Position numbers and translations under genes: made by a program. From the NCBI RefSeq assembly GCF_040253615.1, contig NZ_JBEJGY010000004.1:372001-436000 (forward strand): a stretch of 64,000 nucleotides of DNA, in the 5' to 3' direction. How positions within the stretch are numbered: the first letter of the stretch is position 1; every line of letters begins with the position of its first letter. Positions 43,322 to 50,776 of the stretch are shown here, piece by piece. Origin of the DNA: Streptomyces sp. Edi4. Lineage in GTDB: Bacteria > Actinomycetota > Actinomycetes > Streptomycetales > Streptomycetaceae. The notes below the pieces were generated by a model. The model saw only the letters and a list, made by a program, of their open reading frames with translations. It made no database searches and was not told the origin of the DNA.

Positions 43322-43495
43322 TCAGTGCTTGAAGACGTCCTTGATCTTCTCCTTGGCCTGGCGGGCGTCGCCCTTGGCCTGCTCGGCGCGGCCCTCGGCC
43401 TCCATGCGCTCGTTGCCGACCGTCCGTCCGGCCGTCTCCTTGACCTTGCCCTTGGCCTGCTCGACCTTCGACTGGGCCTTTTCGTCACCCGACAC
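43322..43495 (-). CDS. CsbD-family general stress protein
   Basis: The 57-residue protein starts at GTG 43495 (SGDEKAQSKVEQAKGKVKET). GGGAG lies 8 nt before it and too close to the in-frame ATG at 43501. The charged Lys/Glu/Ala composition with AGRTVGNERMEAEGRAEQAKG is the CsbD pattern. CsbD was named as a sigma-B-controlled protein in Bacillus; here the SigB/SigF-type sigma gene lies 770 nt away, but a sigma-B-type promoter is not clear by eye. Confidence 0.88.
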   Translation of the reverse strand: MSGDEKAQSKVEQAKGKVKETAGRTVGNERMEAEGRAEQAKGDARQAKEKIKDVFKH

Positions 43496-43577
43496 AACCA
43501 TCACTCCCGAAAATCTGTGGCACACCGTTGACATGGATACACCTGGCCACATTCACGGGTTCTAAACCGTCTCGGCC

Positions 43578-43597
43578 CAACTCGATCCAACTCGATC
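43578..43597. repeat. Tandem 10-mer, two copies
   Basis: CAACTCGATC occurs twice head to tail, in the region between the csbD-like gene and the small hydrophobic protein gene. It may be a regulator site or chance. Confidence 0.6.
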
Positions 43598-43751
43598 CGG
43601 GCGCCCCCTCTCACGTGTTTCCTTTGCCCTGGGTGTCACCCGGGTGCGCTCCATATGAATCCCTCAGCGAGAAGGGGGAAGATAAATCTTGGTGTTTCGA
43701 GGGTGTGCCGTGGACCTTCCCGGGCACACGACGAACTGGAGGTTGATAACT

Positions 43752-43913
43752 ATGGTTCCCCTGCTTCTCGTTCTCCTGCTCGCCCTGATCCTTTTCGGCG
43801 CCGGCTTCGCGCTCAAGGTGCTGTGGTGGGTCGCCATCGCCGTCCTGGTCGTGTGGCTCATCGGCTTCGTCGCCCGCCCGCGCGGTGGGAGCGGCCGCTG
43901 GTATCGCTGGTAA
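43752..43913 (+). CDS. Small hydrophobic membrane protein, 53 residues
   Basis: ATG 43752 has GGAGG 9 nt upstream. Nearly the whole protein is two hydrophobic segments (VPLLLVLLLALILFGAGFAL and VLWWVAIAVLVVWLIGFVA) ending in a basic tail, RPRGGSGRWYRW. Proteins of this type are common in Streptomyces and resemble small stress-induced hydrophobic proteins. A very strong terminator follows within 21 nt. Confidence 0.75.
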   Translation: MVPLLLVLLLALILFGAGFALKVLWWVAIAVLVVWLIGFVARPRGGSGRWYRW

Positions 43914-44266
43914 CACAGCCACCACACCCCCGTGGAAACAGGGGCGGGACCCGACCATCGGTCGGGTCCCGCCCCTGTTTCCGTCTCGGCCGTCGCGGCT
44001 TCTGTCGCGGCACCTCGGCCTGTGCCACTCCCCGCGGGTGTCCGGTTCCATTCCCCTGGAGACACCGCCGCGAAAAGACGCCCATGATTTCCGGAATGCC
44101 GGGTAGGGGCCAGGTGTGGCCAGGGTCGCTCCTGCGAGCGCAGGGAACCGCGCACCTCCATCGCCAGGCAGGGCCCTGGCCCGCCCTCTCCTTTTGGCGT
44201 CCCGATCGCATTTACCCGCGACGCACTGCCCATGAGTACTGTCCCCACGGGCAGTCGGCGCGGAGT
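43914..44266. other. Intergenic region with terminator
   Basis: The 353 nt between the small hydrophobic protein gene and the convergent sigma factor gene hold the strong hairpin at 43934-43982. No credible gene was found in the remaining sequence. Confidence 0.5.
43934..43982. terminator. Exceptionally long perfect hairpin
   Basis: A perfect 23-bp stem (43934-43956 with 43960-43982) has only a 3-nt loop. It lies 20 nt after the small hydrophobic protein stop. The arm ends in AAACAGG on one side and CCTGTTT on the other, so a short U-run follows the G/C stem on either strand. Confidence 0.88.
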
Positions 44267-45154
44267 TCAGGCCGCCTTCGCGGCGTTGTCGGTCATCGCC
44301 CCGAGCATGCCCGCACGGAGTTTGGCGACCGTTCGCGTCAGCAGGCGCGATACCTGCATCTGGGAAATGCCCAATTCTTCGCCGATCTGGCTCTGAGTGA
44401 GTTCGGCGCCGAAGCGCAACCGGATCAAAAGGCGTTCGCGGTCGGTGAGTTCGGCCAGCAGCGGAGCGAGCGTCGACACATCATCGACCAGTTCCATCGC
44501 GGGGTCCTCGGCCCCGATGAAGTCGGCGAGGGCGGCCTCGCCGTCCTGGGCCTCGCTGGTGAGTGCGGCGTCGAGGGAGGAGGAGTTGTAGCCGTTGGCC
44601 GCGATCTGCGCCTCGACCACCTCGTCCTCGCCGATCCCCATCAGAGCTGCCAGCTCCTTGACGGTGGGCGAGCGGTCGAGGCGGCTCTCCAGCTCTTCGC
44701 GTGCGCGGATCAGCTCACTGCGGCGCTCCTGAAGTCGCCGTGGCACATGGACGGCCCAGGTGGTGTCGCGGAAGAACCGCTTCATCTCACCGACGATGTA
44801 CGGCACGGCGAATGTCGTGAACTCGGTTTCGCGGGACAGCTCGAATCGGTCGATCGCCTTGATCAGCCCGATCATGCCGACCTGGGTCACGTCTTCCATC
44901 TCGTCCGCGAACTGCCGGAAGCGGCGGGCGGCGAACTGTACGAGCGACATGTTCATCTCGATCAGCGTGTTCCGCGCGTACTGGTACTCCGGCGTACCCT
45001 CCTGCATCTGCGCCAGGCGCTCGAAGAACTGCCGTGACAGCTCTCTGGCGTCGGCGGGCGCCATCCGCGCGGGCTCCTCGACCAAGGGAAGCGCGCGCGC
45101 CTCCACCGCGCCGCCCTCTCGCGTGGTCCCGGTACCAGTCGCTACGCCCTTCAC
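44267..45154 (-). CDS. RNA polymerase sigma factor, SigB/SigF family
   Basis: The protein has 295 residues from GTG 45154, chosen because AGGGGAG lies 5 nt upstream. Region 2 is RNTLIEMNMSLVQFAARRFR and VTQVGMIGLIKAIDRFE with FAVPYIVGEMKRFFRDTTWA, typical of group 3 sigma-B/F/G factors. Region 3 spans VPRRLQERRSEL to GEDEVVEAQ. Region 4 is LTDRERLLIRLRFGAELTQS and QIGEELGISQMQVSRLL. Such sigma factors direct stress or sporulation genes and are held by RsbW-type kinases. The window has two such kinases (6446, 63040) and two stand-alone STAS proteins, but none is adjacent. Confidence 0.92.
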   Translation of the reverse strand: MKGVATGTGTTREGGAVEARALPLVEEPARMAPADARELSRQFFERLAQMQEGTPEYQYARNTLIEMNMSLVQFAARRFRQFADEMEDVTQVGMIGLIKAIDRFELSRETEFTTFAVPYIVGEMKRFFRDTTWAVHVPRRLQERRSELIRAREELESRLDRSPTVKELAALMGIGEDEVVEAQIAANGYNSSSLDAALTSEAQDGEAALADFIGAEDPAMELVDDVSTLAPLLAELTDRERLLIRLRFGAELTQSQIGEELGISQMQVSRLLTRTVAKLRAGMLGAMTDNAAKAA

Positions 45155-45329
45155 AGCCACTCCCCTTTCTCCTCGACCGGCGCGGCGCGTGGTCTCCGCC
45201 CGGCCAGCAGGAAATCTATCATGGCGAAAATAGAAATCAGGACCCCACTGGCTCAGTGTTTCTGTCATGGCCAATGGGCTCGGGCGTGTACACGTCGCCG
45301 TCCCCAGACCCGGCGTTACGTTGCGTCCC

Positions 45330-45668
45330 ATGACCACAGAGCCGGAACACGGCGGACCCGAATCGGCCGATGTCCAAGAGGCGCGCGCCGCGATCGACGC
45401 CTATCTGAGCCGTACGTCGGCGCGCTCGGCCGGAGCGGAGGCCGACGACCATGTCGCCGAGTGCGTCGCACGGGAAGCGTGGGACGCCGTGCAGGACGCC
45501 ACTCCACCTCCGCCCGACCCCGGGGCGGGTCCGGTCGAGAAGACGGAGCCCTCCCCGCAACGCGCGGAGCTGCACCGCAAGGCGGTGGCCATCGCGCGCG
45601 GCCTTCGGGAACTCGGCTATCACCTCGACGAGACCCTGCTTCCCGGGCCGGACATGGCCGCCGGGTGA
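45330..45668 (+). CDS. Hypothetical acidic protein
   Basis: The protein has 112 residues from ATG 45330, which has no ribosome site, so the start is uncertain and the transcript may be leaderless. It is acidic and helical (ADVQEARAAIDAYLSRTSAR, then RAELHRKAVAIARGLRELGY). I recognise no family. It is divergent from the sigma factor gene. Confidence 0.5.
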   Translation: MTTEPEHGGPESADVQEARAAIDAYLSRTSARSAGAEADDHVAECVAREAWDAVQDATPPPPDPGAGPVEKTEPSPQRAELHRKAVAIARGLRELGYHLDETLLPGPDMAAG

Positions 45669-45739
45669 GGAAGCCGGAGTGCGCACCGGCGTGACGGCCG
45701 GGTCCGCGCTCCCCCGCTCCTCGGCCGGCCGCCGGTTCC

Positions 45740-46930
45740 TCAGCCGGCCCCCCAGTCGAGACGGAGTACGGCGAGGTCGTCGGAGTGGCGTCCCGCGTTG
45801 AGCGCGTGGGTCTCCTTGATGAGCCGGTCCACGTGCGCGGCGGGGTCGGTCGGCGGGAGCTGGTCTATCAGGCTGAGCAGCCCCTCGACGCCCAGGCGTC
45901 CGTCCGCCGTTCCGTTGTGCCCTTCGGTGAGGCCGTCGGTGTAGAGGGTCAGGGCACCGGACTCGGGAAGCGGGATGACCGTGGCCGCCCAGCTGCGTAC
46001 CTCGGGGGCGATGCCCAGGGCGATGCCGAGCTCGGCGGCCACCTCGCGGGTGCCTTCCGGCGTGGTGAGCAGCGGCTCGTGGTGTCCGGCGAGGTGCAGG
46101 GTGGCGGTGCGGGCCTTCTCGTCGAGGGTGAGCAGGGCGCAGGTGGCGAACAGGGTGTGGCTGCCGCGCTCGGCGATCAGGATGCGCTCCATCAGGTGCA
46201 GCAGATCCGGGCCCCGGTGTCCGCCGAGCACCAGCGAACGCCAGGCGATGCGCAGGCAGACGCCGAGGGCGGCTGCGTCGGGGCCGTGGCCGCTGACGTC
46301 GCCGACGACAGCACGCAAGAGCCCGTCGTCGCACTCCACGACGTCCAGGAAGTCGCCGCCGAGCAGGGTCAGCTCGCCGCCCGGCAGATAGCGGGAGGTG
46401 ACCGTGACGGTGGAGGTGTCCAGGATCGGCTGGGGCAGCAGGCCGCGCTCCAGGCGGGCGTTCTCCTCGGCGCGCAGCCGGGCGGCCTGCGCCTCGGCGC
46501 TGGCGCGTTCGGTCTGGCTCCGGTAGACGGCGTACCGCAGGGTGCGGCGCAGCAGGTCCGCTTCGACCTTTCCCTTGACGAGGTAGTCCTGGGCGCCGGC
46601 GGCCATGGCCTCCGGGCCCGCCTGGGACTCGGAAAGGCCGGTCAGGACGATCACCGCGGTGTGCGGGGCGAGGCCGCGGACGGCGGTGACCGCGTTGGTG
46701 CCCGAGACGTCCGGCAGGTGCAGGTCGAGCAGGATGCAGTCGATGAGCGCCGGGGCGAGCTGGGTGCGGGCCTCGGCGAGACTGCTACAGGTGGTGAGTT
46801 CGAAGCGCAGCCCGGTGTCGTGGAGCAACTCCTCCACCAGCAGGGCGTCGCCCTCGTCGTCCTCGATCAACAGGACGCGGTAGACCGTTTCGGCCGGTCT
46901 CGTGTGCGGGGTCCCCGACGCTGTGATCAT
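45740..46930 (-). CDS. Receiver-SpoIIE fusion phosphatase
   Basis: The 396-residue protein starts at ATG 46930. A receiver domain fills residues about 17-135 (VLLIEDDEGDALLVEELL; phospho-acceptor Asp69 in IDCILLDLHLPDVSG; Lys in GAQDYLVKGK). After a coiled linker, the SpoIIE/PP2C domain has GGDFLDVVECDDG, VVGDVSGHGPDAAALG and GRHSDDLAVL, which supply the metal-binding Asp residues. The neighbouring kinase gene overlaps in ATGA, so the kinase probably controls phosphatase activity. The target would be a phosphorylated STAS protein, freeing a sigma factor. Confidence 0.9.
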   Translation of the reverse strand: MITASGTPHTRPAETVYRVLLIEDDEGDALLVEELLHDTGLRFELTTCSSLAEARTQLAPALIDCILLDLHLPDVSGTNAVTAVRGLAPHTAVIVLTGLSESQAGPEAMAAGAQDYLVKGKVEADLLRRTLRYAVYRSQTERASAEAQAARLRAEENARLERGLLPQPILDTSTVTVTSRYLPGGELTLLGGDFLDVVECDDGLLRAVVGDVSGHGPDAAALGVCLRIAWRSLVLGGHRGPDLLHLMERILIAERGSHTLFATCALLTLDEKARTATLHLAGHHEPLLTTPEGTREVAAELGIALGIAPEVRSWAATVIPLPESGALTLYTDGLTEGHNGTADGRLGVEGLLSLIDQLPPTDPAAHVDRLIKETHALNAGRHSDDLAVLRLDWGAG

Positions 46931-48531
46931 GTCGTGGGCTCCGCGTGGTCGAGGTCTGTCACAGTGGCCGCCGCGTCCTCGCTCCCCTCGGGCGCGTCGG
47001 CCAGGGTGAAGGTGATGCGGGTGCCACCGGTGTATTCCGGGTCGACCGCGATGGTACCCCCGTGGAACTCGACGATCTTCTTGCACATCGCGAGGCCGAT
47101 GCCACTGCCGCTGTAGACGTCCTTGGTGTGCAGCCGCTGGAAGATGACGAACACCTTCTCCGCGTACTCGGGCTCGATGCCGATGCCGTCGTCGGTGACG
47201 GTGAAGCGCCACAGCGGCCCCTCCCGGTCCGCCGTCACATGGATGTGCGGCTGCTGGCCCGGGCGGCGGAACTTGACGGCGTTGCCGATCAGGTTCTGCC
47301 ACAGCATGCCCATCTGCGTGGGATCGGCGACCAGGCTCGGCAGGTCGTCGCTCGTGATCTGCGCGCCCGTCTCCTCGATGCTCACGCTCAGGGCGGACAG
47401 GGTCTGTTCCATGACGGAGTCGAGGTCGACGCTCTGGTGGGCGTGGTGGACCCGGCCCACGCGGGAGAAGTCGAGGAGGTCGTTGATGAGGACCTGCATG
47501 CGGTTCGCGCCGTCGACCGCGAAGGCGATGTACTGGTCCGCCTTGTCGTCCAGCTGACCCGCGTACCTGCGCTGGAGCAGCTGGGTGAAACTGGAGACCT
47601 TGCGCAGCGGCTCCTGGAGATCGTGCGAGGCGACGTACGCGAACTGTTCGAGCTCGGAGTTGGAACGCTGAAGGTCCGCGGTCTGCGCGTCGAGGAGGCG
47701 GCGTGATTCCTCGCTGACGTCGAGTTCCTGGACGAGCCGCCGGCGCATGACGTCGATCTCTCCGCTCAGGCGCCGCAGGTCAGCGGGGCCCGTCGGGGTG
47801 ATGGGGCGGTTGAAGTCGCCCTCGGAGATCGCGCGGGCGTCGGCCCCGAGCCGGCTGAGCGGTTGCGTGATGCCGCGGCGCAGGCCCTCGAAGACCAGAC
47901 CCGCGAGCGCCAGGATGACCACCGCGATCGCGGCGAACACCCAGTTGCGCAGCCGCATCGTGGCCGCCAGGCTGTCGCGTGCCTGGCTCTGCTCGCTCCG
48001 CAGCCGCTCCTGCTGGTGGGTCAGGGCGCTGCGCAGCTGGTCGAAGGAGGCCTTGCCTTCCGTCGCGCGCTCGGCGGCCAGCGGCGACGGCGCCCCCGCC
48101 GGGGCCGCCGCGATCGGCCGGGCGAACCTGGCCTGCCACTTCTCCACCGCGTCCCGCACCCTGCGCAGATCGGCGAGGCCTTCGGGGTCTTCCTTGAGCG
48201 TCTGCGACAGGCGCGTGGTGTCGGCCGTCTGCTCGGCGACACCCTGTCGGTAGGGCGTGAGGAATTCGGGGTTTCCGGTGAGTCCGTACCCGCGGATGCC
48301 GGTCTCCTGGTTGAGCAGGGCCGACTCCAGATGGACCGCGGTGGTCACCGCCTGGGACTTCGCGTCCACGAGGTCGTCGCTGAGCGACGCGGTACGCCCC
48401 AGAACCCAGGCTCCGGTCACGCCCAGCACGGTGAGAACCGTCAAGGACACGGCCACGCCCACGCGCAGCCATCGCGAAGTCGTCCACGCGGACAATCCTC
48501 GCGCGCGCGACAGCGTCTCTTCGCCGGCCAT
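46927..48531 (-). CDS. CHASE3-HAMP sensor histidine kinase
   Basis: The protein has 534 residues from ATG 48531 behind GGAGG. A membrane helix (residues about 24-46) is followed by an extracytoplasmic CHASE3 domain (AVHLESALLNQETGIRGYGL and TGNPEFLTPYRQG). A second helix (about 197-214) leads to HAMP (ITQPLSRLGADARAISEGDF). The HisKA box FAYVASHDLQEPLRKVSSFT has His303, and the ATPase domain has NLIGNAVKFR, DDGIGIE and GSGIGLAMCKKIV. The His-kinase module is of the type paired with small Rcp1-like receivers and SpoIIE proteins, both of which are adjacent here. Confidence 0.92.
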   Translation of the reverse strand: MAGEETLSRARGLSAWTTSRWLRVGVAVSLTVLTVLGVTGAWVLGRTASLSDDLVDAKSQAVTTAVHLESALLNQETGIRGYGLTGNPEFLTPYRQGVAEQTADTTRLSQTLKEDPEGLADLRRVRDAVEKWQARFARPIAAAPAGAPSPLAAERATEGKASFDQLRSALTHQQERLRSEQSQARDSLAATMRLRNWVFAAIAVVILALAGLVFEGLRRGITQPLSRLGADARAISEGDFNRPITPTGPADLRRLSGEIDVMRRRLVQELDVSEESRRLLDAQTADLQRSNSELEQFAYVASHDLQEPLRKVSSFTQLLQRRYAGQLDDKADQYIAFAVDGANRMQVLINDLLDFSRVGRVHHAHQSVDLDSVMEQTLSALSVSIEETGAQITSDDLPSLVADPTQMGMLWQNLIGNAVKFRRPGQQPHIHVTADREGPLWRFTVTDDGIGIEPEYAEKVFVIFQRLHTKDVYSGSGIGLAMCKKIVEFHGGTIAVDPEYTGGTRITFTLADAPEGSEDAAATVTDLDHAEPTT

Positions 48532-48645
48532 CTCCGAACCTCCGCCTCCGCCCTGTGACACTTGGAATCAGCGCCGCGCATACTGTAGAGGCTCTTCGAC
48601 AACGAATGTTGTCGCGGGGTCGGGTGGGGGCCTAGGCTGCCGGGT

Positions 48646-49422
48646 ATGCCTGGCAAGAACTTCGCGCTGCGGAACACTCCGCAGGAGACGGCCGAGGCCA
48701 CGGACGTGGCGGTCGGCGACCTCGCGCGGCGCATCGCCCGGCGGCTGCTGGAGGACCCCCGGCATCCGGGCACCGATGGTTCGGTGCCCGAGCTGACGCT
48801 GCTGCACGTCCTCGTCCAGCTTCAGCGCTCGGCCGAACGGCTCCAGCGGTCCGCGGCCCGGGACGCGGCGCGCGCGGGTGCCGGGTACCCCCAGATCGGC
48901 GAAGCAAGCGGCCTCACCCGCCAGGGCGCCCGACGGCGCTGGCCGGGACTGTTCCACCACTCCTCTGAAGCACCTACGGAGCAACCGATGAATACCGTTC
49001 CCGCCCACCCCAGCGCCGTGCTGCTCGTCGAGGACGACATCGCCGATGCCATGCTGATCGAGGAAGCCCTCTCCCAGCGCGGGGCCCGCAACCTGGTGCG
49101 GGTCACCGACGGCGTGGCCGCTCTGGAGCACCTGCGGGCCCCGGACAGCGTCCGCCCCGATCTCATCGTCCTCGACCTCAACATGCCGCGCATGAATGGC
49201 CGGGAACTGCTCCGGGTCCTCAAGACCGACGAGGACCTCCAGACCATCCCCGTCGTCGTGCTCACCACCTCCGCCGCCCCCGACGACGTCGCGGGTGCCT
49301 ACACCAGCCACGCCAACGCCTATGTGACCAAGCCGGTCAACCTGGAGGAGTTCGAGCAGGCGGTCCAGAGCATCGACGCCTTCTACCTGGAGACCGCCAC
49401 CCGCCCGCCCCACACCACCTGA
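48646..49422 (+). CDS. Rcp1-like response regulator with N-terminal helix-turn-helix-like extension
   Basis: The frame is continuous for 258 codons from ATG 48646. Residues 1-114 contain helical, Arg-rich sequence with a helix-turn-helix-like AGYPQIGEASGLTRQGARRR. Residues 115-258 are a complete single-domain receiver (VLLVEDDIADAMLIEEAL; Asp177 in DLIVLDLNMPRMNG; Lys in ANAYVTKPVNLEEF). ATG 48988, preceded by GGAG, could start a separate receiver protein within the same frame. So this may be one fused protein or two products. It is divergent from the kinase operon, and the receiver is the likely phospho-partner of that kinase. Confidence 0.82.
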   Translation: MPGKNFALRNTPQETAEATDVAVGDLARRIARRLLEDPRHPGTDGSVPELTLLHVLVQLQRSAERLQRSAARDAARAGAGYPQIGEASGLTRQGARRRWPGLFHHSSEAPTEQPMNTVPAHPSAVLLVEDDIADAMLIEEALSQRGARNLVRVTDGVAALEHLRAPDSVRPDLIVLDLNMPRMNGRELLRVLKTDEDLQTIPVVVLTTSAAPDDVAGAYTSHANAYVTKPVNLEEFEQAVQSIDAFYLETATRPPHTT

Positions 49423-49540
49423 GCGGCCCGCCACGACGTGGGGGGCCGCCGGGCGCGGACGCCTTCGGGCGTCGGGACGCGCTCGCCCGCTCGGCGGCGG
49501 TCCACACGTGCCGCACGGCCGCCGGGGTGACACTGGCACC

Positions 49541-49813
49541 GTGACGGACACCGGACGACAGAGGGACCAGCGTCTGGAACGGGCCATCCTGGAGCTCCTT
49601 GACTCCCGTGACCCTGCCTCGTCGATCTGCCCGTCCGATGTCGCGCGGGCGGTCTACGACGGCGACGACGACGGCTGGCGCGCGCTGATGGAACCGGTCC
49701 GTCGAGCCGCCCGGCGGCTGGTGGACGCCGGCGAGGTGGAGGTCACCCAGTCGGGCCGGGCGGTCGAACCGGCGACGGCCCGTGGCCCGATCCGTATCCG
49801 CCGCCCCCACTGA
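49541..49813 (+). CDS. DUF3253 protein
   Basis: The protein has 90 residues from GTG 49541. It is a small winged-helix-like protein with ERAILELLDSRDPASSICPS, DVARAVYDGDDDGWRALMEP and RRAARRLVDAGEVEVTQSGR, the DUF3253 pattern. Its function is unknown, though the fold suggests nucleic-acid binding. No partner gene is evident. Confidence 0.85.
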   Translation: MTDTGRQRDQRLERAILELLDSRDPASSICPSDVARAVYDGDDDGWRALMEPVRRAARRLVDAGEVEVTQSGRAVEPATARGPIRIRRPH

Positions 49814-49866
49814 CCCGCGCCCCCCTCGACGTCCCCGGCGCCCGGTCCGTCAAGGCGCCGGGCCCG

Positions 49867-50493
49867 TCAAGGCGCGGGGGCCGGACGGCGCCTCCTGAAC
49901 CGGAGCAGCAGGACGACCGAACACAGCGCGGCCCAGGCGCACCAGGTCGAGACGTACTCCTGGCGCCACAGGCCGAAGGACACCGCGGCCCCAACGGCGA
50001 CCAGGACGCCGAACGCCACCAGGCCCCGGTCACCGGACAGCAGCAGGGAGCCGATGGTGGCGAGCAGGTACCCGATGACGACGAATCCGGCCGCTGGAAG
50101 GCCGAGGGAGTATCCGACCGTGTGACCGCGGATCTCGGCCGTCACGGTGCGCGTCGCCAGCGCGTGTGCGAGCACCGCACTGGTCGCGATCCCGCTCGCC
50201 AGCGGAACGAGCAGACGGCGCCGGGCAGTTGGCGGCGCCGCGCACAGCACCGCCGTCGGCACCCACAGTGCCAGCAGGGGCAGCGCGATGACCGCCCAGA
50301 GAAGTGTGGCGGGCCCCGGGCCACCCCCGTGGTGCCAGACGGCGGCCTCGACGATCTGGTGCGCCCCGAGGACCAGGGGCAGCGCGGCGAGCGGCACATC
50401 GCCGGGGCGGCCGGCCGCCGAACCCACGGCGGCGACTCCCATGATCGCGATACCCGCGCCCGCCACCAGGTCGGCCGTCGCACTCCAGCACAT
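49867..50493 (-). CDS. Seven-helix membrane protein (DUF6629-like)
   Basis: The protein has 208 residues from ATG 50493, starting MCWSATADLVAGAGIAIMG, with seven hydrophobic helices spread over its length and a basic C-terminus. CWSA(T/S)AD at the start and LVLGAHQIVEAAVWHH are features I associate with DUF6629 proteins. There is no clear ribosome site. The function is unknown. Confidence 0.7.
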   Translation of the reverse strand: MCWSATADLVAGAGIAIMGVAAVGSAAGRPGDVPLAALPLVLGAHQIVEAAVWHHGGGPGPATLLWAVIALPLLALWVPTAVLCAAPPTARRRLLVPLASGIATSAVLAHALATRTVTAEIRGHTVGYSLGLPAAGFVVIGYLLATIGSLLLSGDRGLVAFGVLVAVGAAVSFGLWRQEYVSTWCAWAALCSVVLLLRFRRRRPAPAP

Positions 50494-50700
50494 GACAGGA
50501 ACACTACGACCGGTCCGCTCAGCGGGCCCGCCGGACAGCCCGGACGGGGCGGGGGTCACACGCGGTCGGCGTGGGCCGGACATACGGCGGCCCCGCGCAT
50601 CCCCGGGGGGAAGGGGATGGCGGGGCACGCGAGTCCGGGTCGGGGAGGGGGGAGCCCCGGCCGCGCGGACCGTGACGTCCTTGTGCCCCCGCTTTCTCAC

Positions 50701-50737
50701 CTCATGCGTGTGAGCTGCCCTCATGCGTGTGAGCTGC
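50701..50737. repeat. 18-nt direct repeat
   Basis: CTCATGCGTGTGAGCTGC occurs at 50701-50718 and again at 50720-50737, separated by one base. It sits in the gap between two minus-strand genes. Confidence 0.85.
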
Positions 50738-50776
50738 GCGACACCGCAGGCCCGGGCGCCGCGAGTCCGCTCGCGC

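Noticed and set aside
43496..43751. Sigma-B-type promoters for the CsbD or small hydrophobic protein genes.
   Set aside because: GTTT and GGGT-like pieces occur, but not with the expected spacing.
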